DNA from: Adenanthera pavonina
Taxonomy: Eukaryota; Streptophyta; Magnoliopsida; Fabales; Fabaceae
DNA: 64,000 nucleotides
NCBI GenBank assembly: GCA_026686845.1
Contig: JAIVEN010000015.1
Coordinates: 26,393,501 to 26,457,500, forward strand
Direction of reading: 5' to 3'
Made by a program: the position numbers and the translations under genes. Shown here piece after piece: positions 20,917 to 34,413 of this stretch (positions within the stretch are counted from its first letter, which is position 1; each line of letters opens with the position of its first letter). The notes under the pieces are model-generated. The model made no database searches. It was not told the DNA's origin and worked only from the letters and a program-made list of their open reading frames with translations.

Positions 20917-23790
20917 TGTAACATCCCAAAGACATTAAAATATATAAAGAAACATAAGAAATTTTCAAAAACAAGCAAACATCGTTTTACGTGAAAAAAA
21001 GCAAAGAGGTTATTTTTCCCGGTTGAATGAAAAAATAAGAAAATTATATTTTTATTTCTAAAGAATTAAAAAAATGATATCCATGTCCCTAAAGTCAATA
21101 AATTCATGTGCAGCCAAATTGTAAAAGTCCTTGGAGAAAATTATAACTAATGACCCAAAAATTTTATAAATTATAATTTAACCCCGGGTCAGAGGTAATT
21201 TTGTAAATATACATAATTACTGTCAAAACAAATCACTCGATGAGAGAAATCTAATGGTATATGGCACTGATGGTTAATATTCAAGAATAAAGAAATAATA
21301 AGTGCAGAGTGTCCAAAAGTAACAGTAAACCGACAAAGTAAACTGTGGGCTCCACTAATGATTAAAAAGTAATCGGGACAGGATATGGGCCACATAAAAA
21401 TATCATTTGGAATAGGATAATTAAGAAAATATAAAAATAAAATTGGAATAGTCCTGTAGCCCAAAAATGCTAATTTACTATAAAAAGTAGTTTTATCGGT
21501 ATAATTAAAAATTACTTGATTCAAGATATATCTAGACCAAGAAAAATTGAGTAGTATAAGACACTCAAATACCACTCTTAAGTGTGTGAGCAGCTCAGTT
21601 TTTTGGCCAAGAACTTCTTAAGGAAGTCATGAAATATTGGCCAAAAACTTGTAAAGGAAGTTGTTGACTTTTGGTTAAAAAAGTGATTAAAGTAATTATG
21701 CAATTAGTGAGCTAATGAAGCAATTCACCCCTGCTTTCCCTTCATTTCAGATGTGAGGTCTAAAATAGAAAAGCAATGCAAGAAAACACAAGCAAGAAAG
21801 AGAGAAAAGAGAGGAAGAAGAAGAAGGAACTCTAAGAAATCCAAAGCTCAAGTTGTTGGTAAGTGATTCCTTTTATCCTAGCTTGTGATTTCAAGTAGAT
21901 GGTGATAGTTCCATGGAGTATGTTTCTTCCCCTTCTCAAGATGAATTTCAGCCAAACCCTAAATCATGAAAGTAATGAGTTTTGGTTTGCCAAACTTAGG
22001 AGAAATCATCAACTAGTCAAGAGAATATGATTTCATGGAGTTGTTGTATTGCAAAGTAAATCATTTTTCCTTCTTTCTCCATGAATTTTGGTCAGACTAG
22101 GGTTCCATTTAGGGTTGGAATTTCATAAATTGGACCTCAAAAATGGGTTCTCCATGGTCCAAAACCTTAAGAACAAGTACTGATTTCAAGTTAAAGCTTA
22201 AGGATAGTTAATTGGAAAATCAAGGATTATGAGATTTTGTGAGTGAGCCCTATGAATTAGTGGCTTAAGTAGCTAATTTATGATGTATTTATATTTGAGG
22301 AAGCCTAAGGAAACTTATAGAAGTGGTAGAACGAGGTGGAACCAAAGGAAAAGCCAAGAGGATTCACAAAGGTAGCAATTTACCTATTCTTGCCTTATAT
22401 TGTCATGTGATTTTCAATGAATTTGATGACTTGCTTATTGTTTGATATGATCATTTGTAATGCTTTGAGACCCTAGGATGTCCAAAATATAAAATGAAAC
22501 TCTACCAAAAATTTTGTGAAATATTATGGTATAAATGTTTAAAAGTATTCACTTGATGTTTTATGATGATTATCTGCTTAATGTGATAATATGATTGCCT
22601 GAATGATGATTACTACTGAGATTCTTTGAATCTTACTCCCCCTTCAATGACTAACCATACTAGGGAGAATCAATGCAAAAGAACAAAGGAAGGAGCAAAA
22701 GGCATGAAGAAGAAAATGATGAGTTGTTGATATGCAAGTTGTCATGTTATGATATGAATTGTTATTTGTGCCTTGTTTTATATGAAGTTGTAAAATAGGG
22801 AATATTGTGTTAATGTTGTAGAAAATGTATGATAATTTCTAGTTCTGGATATTGGAATATGAAGTTATATTTGATCAAGTTACATGCCAAAATGAGTTCA
22901 TTTGCATGGGTTTTGACAAGTAATTTGCAGTATAGATTGAAACAGGGAATTTTCCTGATGGGTCTGCTTAGCTCATCCTTGTTTTGTATTTAATGTCAAG
23001 CTTTAAAATGATACCTAATTCACACTGTTTGGAGTTGTATACAATTAATGATGATTTTTCAAAGTTAAGGTTCAGAACAGGGCAAGAATGGGAAAACTGA
23101 AAACTGAAAGTTAGGTATTGGAAAATTCAAAAGATTATATAAAATCATAAATAGCTCCAAAAATTCAGCGATTTAAATTTATAGAAAATTATATGTTTTA
23201 AGTTTCATATGCCACTAATTTGGAGGTAAATGGAACTATATAACAGAAAATATAGAGTTTTTCCCAAAATTGTTCCAGTAAAATTTGAATTCCGACCCTT
23301 CGTGATTTAAGTTGAAGTTATGCCTTATGTAAGTAAAATAAATGTATAAAAAAATATTTCTATAAGTGAACATGCAGAGCTTTTGAATAACATAGAGTAT
23401 ACATAATTTGGAAAAGAATAGAATGAAATATGATTTTTCAAAATTGGGGTTAGAAAACTGGAAAATAGAAAAATGACCAAATGAACAGTAAATGTCCACA
23501 AAATTTGTTGTACAAATTGGCCCAATGAAGTTATTGTTTCATATTTTTCCCACATATATATGAATTTAAGATAATTTTAGAGACTTGAATCACCTCAAGA
23601 TAATTTTTCTAGATTTAGTTATGAATTTTCAAATTTTATTTGGTAAAATGGAAATTTCCAAATGAACAGTATCTCAAATTTTGAAAAAATTCTGTTTTTG
23701 TCATATTATGATTCTAGTCTCTAAACCATGATAAAAGGCATCTAAAATAATCTAATGCATGGAAAATGGACCCTAATTTAAGGTGCTACA
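20917..23790 (+). mobile_element. Long LTR, family D (D2), ~2.87 kb
   Basis: It begins TGTAACATCCC after a degraded polypurine tract and ends AAGGTGCTACA. Its 3' half matches D1 (1469-2959). Its 5' half has the layout of the partial LTR of element G (62371-64000), including AATGACCCAAAAATTTT, a cluster of GAGAGAAA repeats and a GGATGTCCAAAAT block. Family D and element G are therefore related, long-LTR Gypsy elements. I found no convincing 5 bp duplication because the 5' end of the element is lost. Confidence 0.7.
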
Positions 23791-24049
23791 TTGCTCCTTC
23801 TTTCTCCCTCTATTTTCCTTTGTTTGTTCATCCAAAATGGTTCTGGTTTATACCAAATTTTCCTCGCTTGCCACGACTCCAAAAAAACTAGCATGGCATG
23901 GTGCTCCTCGGCCTGAAAATTTTTACCTGAAATACAGTTCTCTCATAGCGGTCTAGCCCTGCACAGTGGCATGGAGCTTTTTTCCCCACTTTGATTCTTT
24001 CCTCCATCCTGGTCCTTCGGTTCTGCACATGACATCAAATACACTTAGT
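23791..24049. other. Unassigned spacer
   Basis: A slightly GC-richer stretch with no supported ORF, repeat or LTR terminus. It lies between the end of LTR D2 and a Copia LTR remnant. Confidence 0.3.
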
Positions 24050-25235
24050 TATTTTGAGACTAAGCTGCGAATAATGTAATAAGGGTTGTTAGAGTTTCCC
24101 TACACTAAGATTTTATCCAAAAATTTATAGAAGAAAAGATTACAGAATAAAAATTCTTTTTAAGAGTAAATAATGCATTGAAGGCCACTCTAATGAGGTG
24201 GATTTAACTTTAAATGCTTACATAGAATGATTTTGTAAATTGTAGCAGTATTTTGGCACAAAACTCACTAAAATTAGTTATCCATAAGTTTAAATGAGAT
24301 TCTATTTATAGATTTATGGCTTAACTAATTGTCAGACACAAGTTCTATCCATTAGATAAAAGTTCTAACCATTACTCTACAGAAAGAATTGTTCAACAAT
24401 TGTATTAAATGCTTTTGACATACCAACATTCGAATTTTGGGGATTAATAGACAAATTTCACATAGTTAGGATAGTTATGTGTTTAACGTTAAACTTCAAA
24501 ATTTGAATTTTAGCAAGAAAAATTCAAATTTCAAGTTTGCAACAGATAATACATGTTAGTTCATGCGAATTTTTAAATTGGAAGTGCGTCTACTGAGTTT
24601 GCACAATTGCTTCAAATTTTTACAATGCACTTCAAAATTCAAATTTCACAAAGCAAAATTCAAATTTCAAAGACCGAAATTCAAATTTCAAGACTGAAAT
24701 TCGTCTATCAACGGCATATTCAACATGACACAAAAGTTCTTACTTCGAAGTTTGCACTTTAAAGGTCAAAGTATGTCTATCAAAGGCTGTGACTTTAAAC
24801 TTACTTTGAACTCCACTAATAGTTAAATTTCAACTAAGCTTCATGTGAATTTTGCACACTTTCACTAGATATGCTGAACCTGAAACTCGAATTTTAGAAT
24901 CAAAATTCTTCTATCAGAGATAAGCTTAACCCGAAATTCGAATTTTAGAACCAAAATTCATCTATCAGAGATAAGTACTTTGCAACTTCAAATTTTGATA
25001 GGTAAAGTGTGAATTTTGCACAAAATAAGCATGAGCCAAATAGTAAAATTTGTCTATTAGCCAATATACTTCAATTTTAAAACATACTAATATCATATTT
25101 ACATAATCTAACTCATTTACAACATATGATAACAAGATTAAGTAAATTGTAAAGATTAAATCACCTTAACACCTAAGTGAAAACAAATTATACCTAATAG
25201 CTAGATTTTCAAAAGTTAATTATAAAACAAGCTTT
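24050..25235 (-). mobile_element. Copia LTR remnant (no internal region)
   Basis: It matches about 49.99-50.99 kb, next to the Copia gag, along most of its length: a TTCTATTTATAGATTT block, a TTGAATTTTGGGG block, CATCTATCAGAGATA, and many AAATTCAAATTT-type words. No Copia coding sequence adjoins it, so it is a solo or truncated LTR. Borders are approximate. The T-rich, AT-rich spacer to 25636 holds nothing else I can support. Confidence 0.6.
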
Positions 25236-25636
25236 TTTTTCTCGCCAAGAGTATCTCCAACTAATAACTGAAAATTAATACCTTTCAAAATATAAAGCTT
25301 ATAGAAGTAAGCTTTGCCTTTTTTAATAAAATATTTCTTATACATATGATTAGGAAACGAATATTGAATAACATGATAACTTTTGAACATGTTAATTTCC
25401 CATACTACCTAAGCCCTTATCATTATTTCTTCTTTTTTTTTTAAAAAATGCCCTTATCATTATTTCAATTAGGAGTTTTGTTGCTGCCATTAACACATTG
25501 TTATTGCACCATCAAGATGCAAACCACACATTTGTATTTCCTTTTATTTAACATTGCAAACAATACAACCAAGAGAATCATAGTTATGGATGAAACATAT
25601 CAACATTACGTAATTATACAACAAGCTTTTAAAGCA

Positions 25637-27113
25637 TTAACAAATGGTTCTTTGGAACAGAGGGTTTTTCTTATGACCAACAATTCCTAGTAAGACCTCG
25701 AAGTCTATATCTTCCCTTTGCATCCCTTCAGGCATTTCCCAATCAAATGAATAAACAAGATTAGCAAGTATAAGCTTCACGGTAGTAGCTCCCATTCGTA
25801 AACCTAGGCAAATTCTTCTGCTTGCTCCAAACGGAATTAGCTTAGGATATTGTCCCTTAAAACCTATGTCATTGTCCAAGAATCTCTCAGGATAGAAACT
25901 TCCCAAGCCTCAGAATCTCTGTGAATAGCCCATGCATTCACATACACACATGTCCTAGCTGAAATTTCACACCCTTCTATGATGCATGTTTTGTTTGTTT
26001 CTTGTGATATAAGTAGTGGGGCTGGTGGGTGCAATCTCATTGTCTCTTTTATCACTACCTTTAGATAAGTAAGCTTTTAAATGTCTTCTTCTTCTATGAA
26101 ACCTTTCTGGCCATACAGATTTCTTGCCTCTTGTTGAACTTTCTACATTACTCTTGGATTCTTCATTAGTTGGGTCATTGCCCAAACTGATATTGCTGAG
26201 GAAGTATTTGTTCCTCCTGCAAGTAAGTCCTACATATATCATGTGTTATTAATTATAAGAAGGAAAAATAGGTTAATAAAATTCAACCACTGTATCAAAG
26301 AAAGTATCATTCTTATTTAGGCCAAAAATATATGTACATAAAATTCTAAGTTTATACATATATGTTTTCTCATACACATTTTTAGCTTTTGTCCATGCAT
26401 AACATATAAGAGAGCAGGTTTCTTGGCAAAATATCCTAGGGTGATATTCAATGGCACACTAATTTTGTGAATGTCTTTTACCTCAGTCAATATTTTCCTT
26501 TTTAAGGGCAAGATATTTTTTCCTTTTTAGTTAATCTTATATATACTTGAGTCATCCTTATCCTTATGCAGTTAGATATTATTGTTATAATTTATGAGAG
26601 TTTTAATTTTTTTTCCCTTATCTGAGGGAATGAGGGGGGAATGACCCTCATCGAGGTGGGATTTAATCCCCACATTGGTGAGAAGTATGTAAGTGAGTGT
26701 AGATATAGAACATTTCACCACCTAGGTACCATCCATATTAGGTGATTTTTCCATTTGATATTGGTAAAAAAAAAGAGGTAAAAAATAAAAAGTAAAACTA
26801 TAAATATACCATGAGTAAACCCTTGAGGTGATTAAATGTGAGATCTATAGAAAACCGTCGCTCTTTCATGAGACAAAGGAAGATATCAATTATATCTTCT
26901 TCTTCTAGTGGTTTTTGCATTTGAGGATGAAGGTGTCCATCGATTACTTCTTGGTAAAATGCATCTAACTCCATGAAATTCCTCTCAAGACGACCAGTCA
27001 ATCCTCTGAGGCTATCTATCCACCCGGTGAAATGAATATAATATGAGAAGAAGAAGCTACCCATCAATGCCTGCAACTCATTCAACATCCCATGGAACCT
27101 TTGATAAGATCAA
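25637..27113 (-). pseudogene. CYP71-type cytochrome P450, truncated and frameshifted
   Basis: Minus strand. Exon 1 remnant (27110-26808) encodes MLNELQALMGSF, a GWIDSLRGL block and EEEDIIDIFLCLMKERRFS, ending at HLKGLLM where a GT intron border follows. The intron runs to an AG near 26240. Exon 2 starts with an AGGTN-type I-helix region readable only with a frame change. It then has the K-helix KETMRLHPPAP (ExxR present), a small deletion and frameshift just before YPERFLDND, and the haem loop PFGASRRICLGLRMG, in which the second conserved Gly of FGxGRRxCxG is Ser but the Cys is kept. The frame ends at 25637. The membrane anchor and first ~180 residues are missing because an LTR begins at 27114. 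Not functional as it stands. Confidence 0.85.
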
Positions 27114-29060
27114 TGTCACACCCAAAAATGTGACGTGGATGGTGCGGGAAAAGGAAGAAAAAGAGAGAAATCGGCTCGCACGATGGGGGCCGGTTTTGGA
27201 GGAGTAGCCACCAAAATTTTAAGGGAAATTTTGGAAAATCGAAATAAAAGGACAAGGATGGTCTACGGATTATAGTTGGGTTCGGAAGTACGATTGTGAG
27301 TGAGAAAGGTGTTAGGCACCCCCATAACACTTGTTCCTAAAAATGGTTACCTTAGGTTAATCATACAATTTTTATGGCTCTTAAAAATTATTTTGATTGC
27401 CATTTAACCATTTACATGCAAAAATAAATATAAAAATAAAAGAAAATGTAAAAAATGAAAATAAAGAATAAAATATGAGAAGTTGAAAAATAAAATAATA
27501 GAAAAATATTATTTATTTACAAGAACAGACTTGATCCAGGATCAAAGTTTGGGGCCTACGTACCCTGCGATAGGGATCAAAGCCTACGTAGTTCGGACTA
27601 AAAATACGCGTCACTTGGTTGATATTTATTATTATTTTTTAATTAAAAACTCTTTTTGAAAGATAGCTTAGGAGGAATAATTTTCTTATATATGTTTATT
27701 ATTTTTTATTATTATTTTTTTTTACAACCAGGATCTATGGTGATTTTATCACTCATAACTCGCTGATTGATATCTATGTGCCCACAGTATAACCACTCGG
27801 AGCTCAAAGATATATAAAAGAAAAAGCTTGAGGAAAAAATAGATTTTTTGTAAATCACTTTTACCTCCTTGGGTAAACATGATCATGGTAACCTATTTGT
27901 ATAAAAGAAAAGTGACGAAAACATAAAAATATGACATATATATATATGTATGTATTATCTGTTTTTAGTTATTTTATTTTATTTTATTTTTTTAAGAAAA
28001 AAATCAATCAGGATCTATGATGACTTTATCATTCACAACATGCTAATTAGCACCTGAATACCCACGGTATTACCACTCGAGACAAAAGGTAAAAAGAAAA
28101 CATTCGAAGGAAGATGACATATAAATTATTTTTATTTTCTTTTTATTGTAGAAATAAATATGGTCCTTTTTAACATTAAAAATATGATTATTACGCATAT
28201 TTGAAGAGGAAATAACCAGCATATGTAGTGATTTTATCACTCACAAATTACTGACTAATACCTAAATACCCACAGTGTTTCCACTCGGGGCAAATAAAGG
28301 ATAAGAGCCTCAATGAAAACAAAAATTGATAATAATTTTTTTTATTTTTATGAAATAAAAAGGCAATTAGAAATAAAAATTGAAGGAAAATAAATAATTT
28401 TGAATAATTTTTATAAGATCATTAAGAGGGAAGCGTCTAGAAATAATCAACACATGTGGCGATTTTGTCACTCACAAATTACTGATTAATACTTAAATCT
28501 CCACGGTGTTACCACTCGTGGTAAATAAATAGGGAAAGTAAAAACTTGGAGGGACATGAATAATCCTTATCCAAATTATTTTTATTTCTTTATTTCAAAT
28601 TATACAATGAAAAATGCAATTAGAAAATAAATTTTTTTAGATAATTTTTTTTAGCTACTAATTTAAAGAGATGCACCTAGAAAACCTCTTTTTATTATTA
28701 AAAAAATACTTGGAAAAGGGATTTAAGATAAAGTTAATACATTTGAGATATATTATTTATCTATTTATTTTAAGATTATTTATATTACTCTTTATTTATA
28801 AATTATTTGCATTTCATTATTAAAAAATAAGAAAATAAATAATTAAAAATCGTTCTCAAAGACTTGGAGAACATTATGGTAACACTTTTACCTATGTTTT
28901 TATTTTCGAAAGTCGATTTTCAAATAAAACTAAATAGCATATATGGTGATTTGATCACTCATAATTTACTGATTGGTGTCCAAACACTCAAAATATTACT
29001 ACTCAAAGCATAAAGGTATAAGAAAATTTGCAAAGGAGATTTTTATTTATTTAAATTATT
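27114..29060 (+). mobile_element. TGTCACACCC-type LTR inserted in the P450 (right border unknown)
   Basis: It begins TGTCACACCCAAAAATGTGAC and carries blocks I know from a widespread plant LTR type, often Tat/Ogre-like: GGAGTAGCCACCAAAATTTT, GGTTCGGAAGTACG, GGTGTTAGGCACCC, and CCTACGTACCCTGCGATAGG with CCTACGTAGTTCGGAC. Five subrepeats follow (27731-29010). I could not locate its 3' end, and no matching internal region or second LTR is in the window. It interrupts exon 1 of the P450 pseudogene. Confidence 0.6.
27731..29010 (+). repeat. Five subrepeats within the TGTCACACCC-type LTR
   Basis: About 75 bp cores of the form GTGATTTTATCACTCA ... CTGATT ... CCCACGGTATTACCACTCG start at about 27731, 28011, 28219, 28450 and 28938. 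Starts are about 280, 208, 231 and 488 bp apart, so one copy may be lost between the last two. AT-rich, purine-rich spacers separate them. Each core opens with a GTGATTTTATCAC inverted repeat. Confidence 0.75.
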
Positions 29061-31119
29061 TATTATTTATTTTACTTATCTTTTTTTTTTGGTCCATGCG
29101 TTTAAATCAAAGCTAATTTAGCACTCTTACTCAATGAAAATTTCAAAAGGAAAGAACAAGTGAGAATCAAAGAAAACTATACCCAACCAATAGCACCCTT
29201 TACATCAAACTCAAAACTGACATTGTCCTAATGTCATAGCTACTTAAACATGGGAAAGGATTAGAGTGATCCAAAATATTCCAAACCCAAAAGTAAGCAA
29301 ATAGTAAAAGATACAAGAAAGGAATAGCAAACACTTTGGAACTTAATTCTCAGTGTAAAGTAACCCATTAAACCCTTTAAAATGTGTACAAATTCATCCG
29401 TCCTGTCTGCAACATATGATTGGGATTCCATAACCAACAACAGAAACCAGCTACAAGATAACTTAGACACAAATGAAATAAAACAAAACAAGAACATAAG
29501 GTGAGCAAAGGGGCGTGTGTGTGTGTAAGAGGAGCATAGAATATGTCTCAATATGTTAGCCAAACTTACTCCAACAACAATTGCCATTCAGTTTCAATCT
29601 AACTCTAAAATCAATGGAGTGAACAAAGAAATTAGACCACTTGACAAGGATGGGGATTTCTTTTCAACACCAATATCCTTTTATTCCCCAACCTAACACT
29701 ACCAGCAGCTTACTCATTTACACTGAAGTATTGACAGCTAAATCACCAAAGCATTCAACTATGATATCATCTTGATACTGAAAGAAGCTCAGAAATTTTC
29801 ACAGCGTAAAGCCAGTAGTTATTCACCTTTGCCTACTTCTATGTTAACCAAGAGGAAAATTGCACTGACTTCATAAGAAATATTATACTTCGATGAAGAG
29901 GGATAAAAAAAATTGGATTCAGAGGGAACTACATATTCATCCAAAGCATCCATAACAAATTACTTATATAGCTTATCAATACAACATAACACATTAATGA
30001 TTTCAACTAATCAATGACAAAGCATATAATGGAGCCCCAGTGATAACCGATAGCTTTCATCCTTAGATTCAGTCTGGCATCGACTTATAACTCCTCTACA
30101 TGATTTGCCAAACACGATCTAATACCGAACACATGTTAAAACACTAGATCCAGTTATATGAAACAAGCTTCTTTTTACTTCCTTCTTTTACGAAGCGTTA
30201 TTAGAGTTTGAGTAACTGGAAAGGTAATTCACATAACCACATCAATCATAACATCCCAGTCCTAGCAACTCGAGAAAGATAGTCTAAGGATACAACACTC
30301 TGATCTAATTACATACCAAAACAAAACACCGTAGTATTGACGAAGCCCACCATAGAAAATTTAATCAACATACTTCTAAATGAAAGGCAGGAAAAAGATG
30401 AAGTAGCTAAGAAAATGCACAAGTGAACTTCAACTCAGTGCTTAAATTTTACAACATAAATTACCGATGATGATCTCTTTCAAATTCCTGCCCTCAAACT
30501 CTGAAGCTCTGGCCTCTAGAGTTTCTCCACTGTAAATTCTTCCTATGTTTCCTTCCCCGGCTTCTTTTCAGGTTTTCTTCACCTCCTACTCTCTTCCTCT
30601 CCCTCTGTTTTTTAGACTCAGTTTTCGGACTACCGAATCTTAGGAAAGCCCCAAAAATTTTCATTTCTCTGCTTCCTCTTTTATGGGGTTGTAGCGAGTG
30701 AATCAGAACTCCACCCTAACCGCATGGCTCCCTCCTTTTGCATCCTCTCGTCCCCAATTTCTCCTCTGTGCCCATTCTCGCCATCGTGTTATTGTCCCAT
30801 TTTGTGCGTTCGTCCCTTCTCACCTCCACTACTCTGCTATAGCAGAGTTATAGCAGAGTATGAAGTATAACTTATTTGTTGTTTCTAGCCTTTGAGCTAT
30901 CTCCCTCTCGCAATCTCACACTCTCTCTCTTCTTTCTCTGTGGTCCCAACTTGTGCTCACCCTCAAATGATTTCAGCCCAACATGGTTTTTTTTTGTTTT
31001 AAATTTTTTTAAAAAAAGAATTTTTCTTAATTCAATTAATTTTTAATTTTTTTCTTTATTTGAGATTTTGGATATCGAATTCCAGAATGAAGAAGTTGGA
31101 TCTATAATTATTAATTCCC
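29061..31119. other. Unassigned; possibly the continuation of the preceding LTR
   Basis: No credible gene. 29.1-30.45 kb is AT-rich and featureless apart from a short (GT)n run near 29518. 30.45-30.96 kb is pyrimidine-rich and GC-richer, with a CTCTGCTATAGCAGAGTTATAGCAGAG inverted/tandem patch (30832-30858) and a CT-rich stretch near 30910, as in an untranslated leader. Poly-T/A runs follow to 31119. Confidence 0.35.
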
Positions 31120-31917
31120 CTACTTAGAAGAGCATTTTTGTTTTATAATTTTCTCTTTATTATTATTATTATTATCATTATTATATATATATATTTTATA
31201 AAAATGCTCGGATAAAATAGGGTGTTCATAGTTGCCCCTCGGACAAAATGGTGGTAAATGATCATAATCAATCCCATCAAGAATATCATCAACATTTTCC
31301 TCCTTAAGATTCTCAAGAACATCATACTCTAATTCATAAGAAATATTATCAACACAAGGATTTTGAGAATTAGAGCTACCTTCAAGAATAGTTAATTCTC
31401 TTGGTTCAACAACCATTGTAGATGTTGAGGAAGATATCTCCTCCATTGGATCTTTTTGCTCCAAATGAGAATCACTAGAACTTGGAACTGACATTTGTAC
31501 CTTAGAAGTTTGCTCCTTTCTATGAGTTGGAAGATACTCATAGAAGTACTGGTGCGGTTCACACTTTTGCTTCGAAATGAGTTTCATGCTATTCCAAGTA
31601 TCACATTGTTTCTCTTCACGAAGGTGCTTTGTTTCAAATCATTCCCACCAAACTTTGCCTTTTCCTTCTAAGTGAAGAGTAGCTAATTTCACTTTCTCAA
31701 ACTCGGAGTACTGGCAGTCTTCAAACCATTGTTCAATTCTTCCTTCCCACTCCAAATACATATCAGGATCATTCTTTTCATAGAATTTTGGGATGTCCAA
31801 TTTAACATCCTTTTTGCATGAAGAAACTTGCATGCTATCCAATTTCACATTCAACTTTTGGATTTGTTCATTAAAAGCTCTAATTAAAACTTTAAGATCA
31901 AGTTCTTCACCAGCCAT
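31120..31917 (-). pseudogene. Gag-like ORF of pol-less element A3
   Basis: Minus strand, ATG at 31917 (MAGEELDLKVLIRAFNEQIQ). The gag-like part contains MYLEWEGRIEQWF and ends GKVWWE at a TGA (31639-31641). The frame then stays open from 31638 to 31120: YEYLPTHRKEQT, a Ser/Glu-rich part, DNISYELEYDVLE and DDILDGIDYDHL. The final Asn-rich run is produced by an (ATT)n microsatellite (~31155-31195). The rest of the element (basic segment, Ser/Phe ORF, tail) is missing to the left. Apart from the one TGA this is the best-preserved gag of the set. Confidence 0.6.
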
Positions 31918-33119
31918 GCTTAGAACCTCAAATATATTAGTGAACAGAAAACAAAGAAAGGACCTTGCACACTCTCTCACGTGTTTCTCTCAACAATAAT
32001 GCAAATTCACTCGTGTTTTGCACACTTTAAAGGCTTTTTTCAAAAAATGATATAATTACACTCTTGCCTTTTACCACTTACTCTTGCTTCCTATGAGAGT
32101 GCAAAATTGAATTTGAAATCAAAATCAAGAAGCAATGTTTTAAGTGGCAATCTCAAAGTTAAAGATCCAAAATTCAAATTCTCAAAAGAGTTTAAAACGA
32201 TGGTGACCAACAAACAAAGATGGATTTTCTATTTTCAACAAAAGAAATCGAATTTTCCAGCCAAGAAAAGAGAAAAGGAAATGCTGGAAATTAAGACAAG
32301 AGGAAAGATATGGAATGTATACCAAAGGAAGGAACTTTTAGATAACTTTAAAATCTGAAACAAGGAATGAACAAGTAAGGGAATTAAATTAGGAAGGAAA
32401 GAAATAGACGGAATTAAATTAGAAGAGTAAAATTCTGAATAGAAAATAAAAGACAGGAATGGAAACTTACCACAAATGAGAAATTATGAATGGGTATTCA
32501 AAAGTTGATTCTCCTTTAATGAGATTAGAAAAGGGAGCAATTAAATAACATTAATGTCCAATCACAAAAGGAAATTTATAATTCAAAGTATCACCTTGAT
32601 GGAAAGATCTCAAAGTAGGAAAGAAAACAAGATCTCCTTAATTTTTGGAATTTGCCTAGGCAGCCATATATTTCTTTTTCTTTCTTTCCCTTTTTTTTCT
32701 TTTATTTTTTTTATATACGATATTTTTTTCAAGGCTGCAATCAATTCTCTTTTTTTTTTAAATCAATTTTGATTTTTTTTTGGCAAATTCATAACAAGAA
32801 ATCTGAGCAGCAACTAAATTCTTTGGGCAAACAACAAGGAACTTGACAATCTTAATGGAAACAAGAATCAAATATGGTAAGATCCTTTAGCAAAGAAAAT
32901 GGACAATGAAATTAGAATAGAGCACACCACAATAAGAATGAGACAAAACATCACAAAGTCTGGAAAATGGATCAAGAATATAGAACAAAACAACAAGGCA
33001 ACAATAGATGAACAGTGACAAAGAGTATGATGCACAGTATGGATGAACAGTACTGCGATTTTCTAGACAGCAAGGAAAAAATGGAATAAAACAACAGAAA
33101 AACACCTTGATTTGCAAGT
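31918..33119 (-). other. 5' leader of element A3
   Basis: On the minus strand it lies between the primer binding site and gag. It contains ACTGTTCA words (33000-33060), T/A-rich runs (32690-32790) and the CTTTTTGAAAAAAGCC type block near 32035 seen before gag in the other copies. ORFs on the plus strand here (32107-32846) have no recognisable content. Confidence 0.6.
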
Positions 33120-33137
33120 CGAAGCTTTGATACCAAA
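33120..33137 (-). other. Primer binding site of A3
   Basis: On the minus strand TTTGGTATCAAAGCTTCG follows directly after the LTR end CTCCCATCA. It matches the initiator-Met-tRNA-type TGGTATCAGAGC with one difference. Confidence 0.7.
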
Positions 33138-34413
33138 TGATGGGAGACACGTTAGGAACCCGTCTTAAGAGCCTTCTTTGAGTTAAAGATCATGCAGCTC
33201 AAGGAAAAATGAATAGAACACAAGAATAACGAAGAACAATAATGAACAAAAACTGAAAAATAGAGATGCTGAAAATAAGAAGACTAAAATAAAAATGTTG
33301 GTTGAAGGAAATAGATTCCAAGAGAACCCGTCTCTTGAATTCTAACTCCGGGGTGCCACAAGAATCACTACTCCTTGATAAGTCCTCATTCTTTCTGGAA
33401 CTCACAGATAAGCAAGAAAGAACTCACTGAACAACAATAAAGTTGTTATAAAGAAATTCATTAATTCATATTATGTAGAAAACCTTACAAAGTGGTGCCT
33501 ATTTATAGATAAAAAAAGGCTACCAAGAATCCCTAGGAATAATAAGTATTAAATATTCCTAAAATGTGACATCTCATTATACAATGAATCTGGACATAAG
33601 GTGCTGAATTGATTCTCCAAAGATGGCTCCTATCACCTTTTTCAAATTAGAAAACAAGCTCAAAAAGAAATTAGCAAAAAGTAGCCTAATTTAAATGATA
33701 GAATAAGGGCTAGGAATAACTTGCAAGAATATGAAAAAGAGCATGGAGAGCTTGGAGGACTTGATCAAGGTGTTGAAAATAAAGCCCAAGTTTAGATGAG
33801 ATTATCAACTCCAAAATACAAGTTTCAAATGCAAGTCCAAGAGAAGCCCATTGGAAGAGATTACTTAAAAGATCATGTGCTTCACTAAAATAGCATGTGA
33901 CTTAAGTATTATTGGGCTTAATTAGTGTCAATTTCATTTTTATTAATTATGGGCTAAACTTAAGTGATTAATAAAGCCCAATTGGTTAATTAATAGTCTT
34001 TTTGATGGCCCAACTTGTAAATAAAATGTCATGTAGCAAACATATAATTTCATTAATGTGGTGGCATGCTTATAAGGGCTTAGGTCTTATTTTATTATTT
34101 TCTTATGAATTTTTATTATTTTATTTTAGGATTTTATTTTACTAGTTTCCTAGGTCTAATAGGAGTGTTGTTTGGGCCTCAAGTTTCATAATCCTATTAG
34201 GATTACTTAAGTTTCTAGGCTTATTAGGTTAGATTTTATCTTGCATATTTAAGGCTAACTTTCATGTATGTTTTTCAGATTTGAATGATTAAAGTTTCAG
34301 ACTTTTTGTGAGTTTCTCTTGCGTTCTTTAAGTACTATGATAAAACTATGACTTATCAAGGAATTGGTCAATCCTTGTGGCGTCACCGGAACTAGGGTTC
34401 AAAAGACCGGTTC

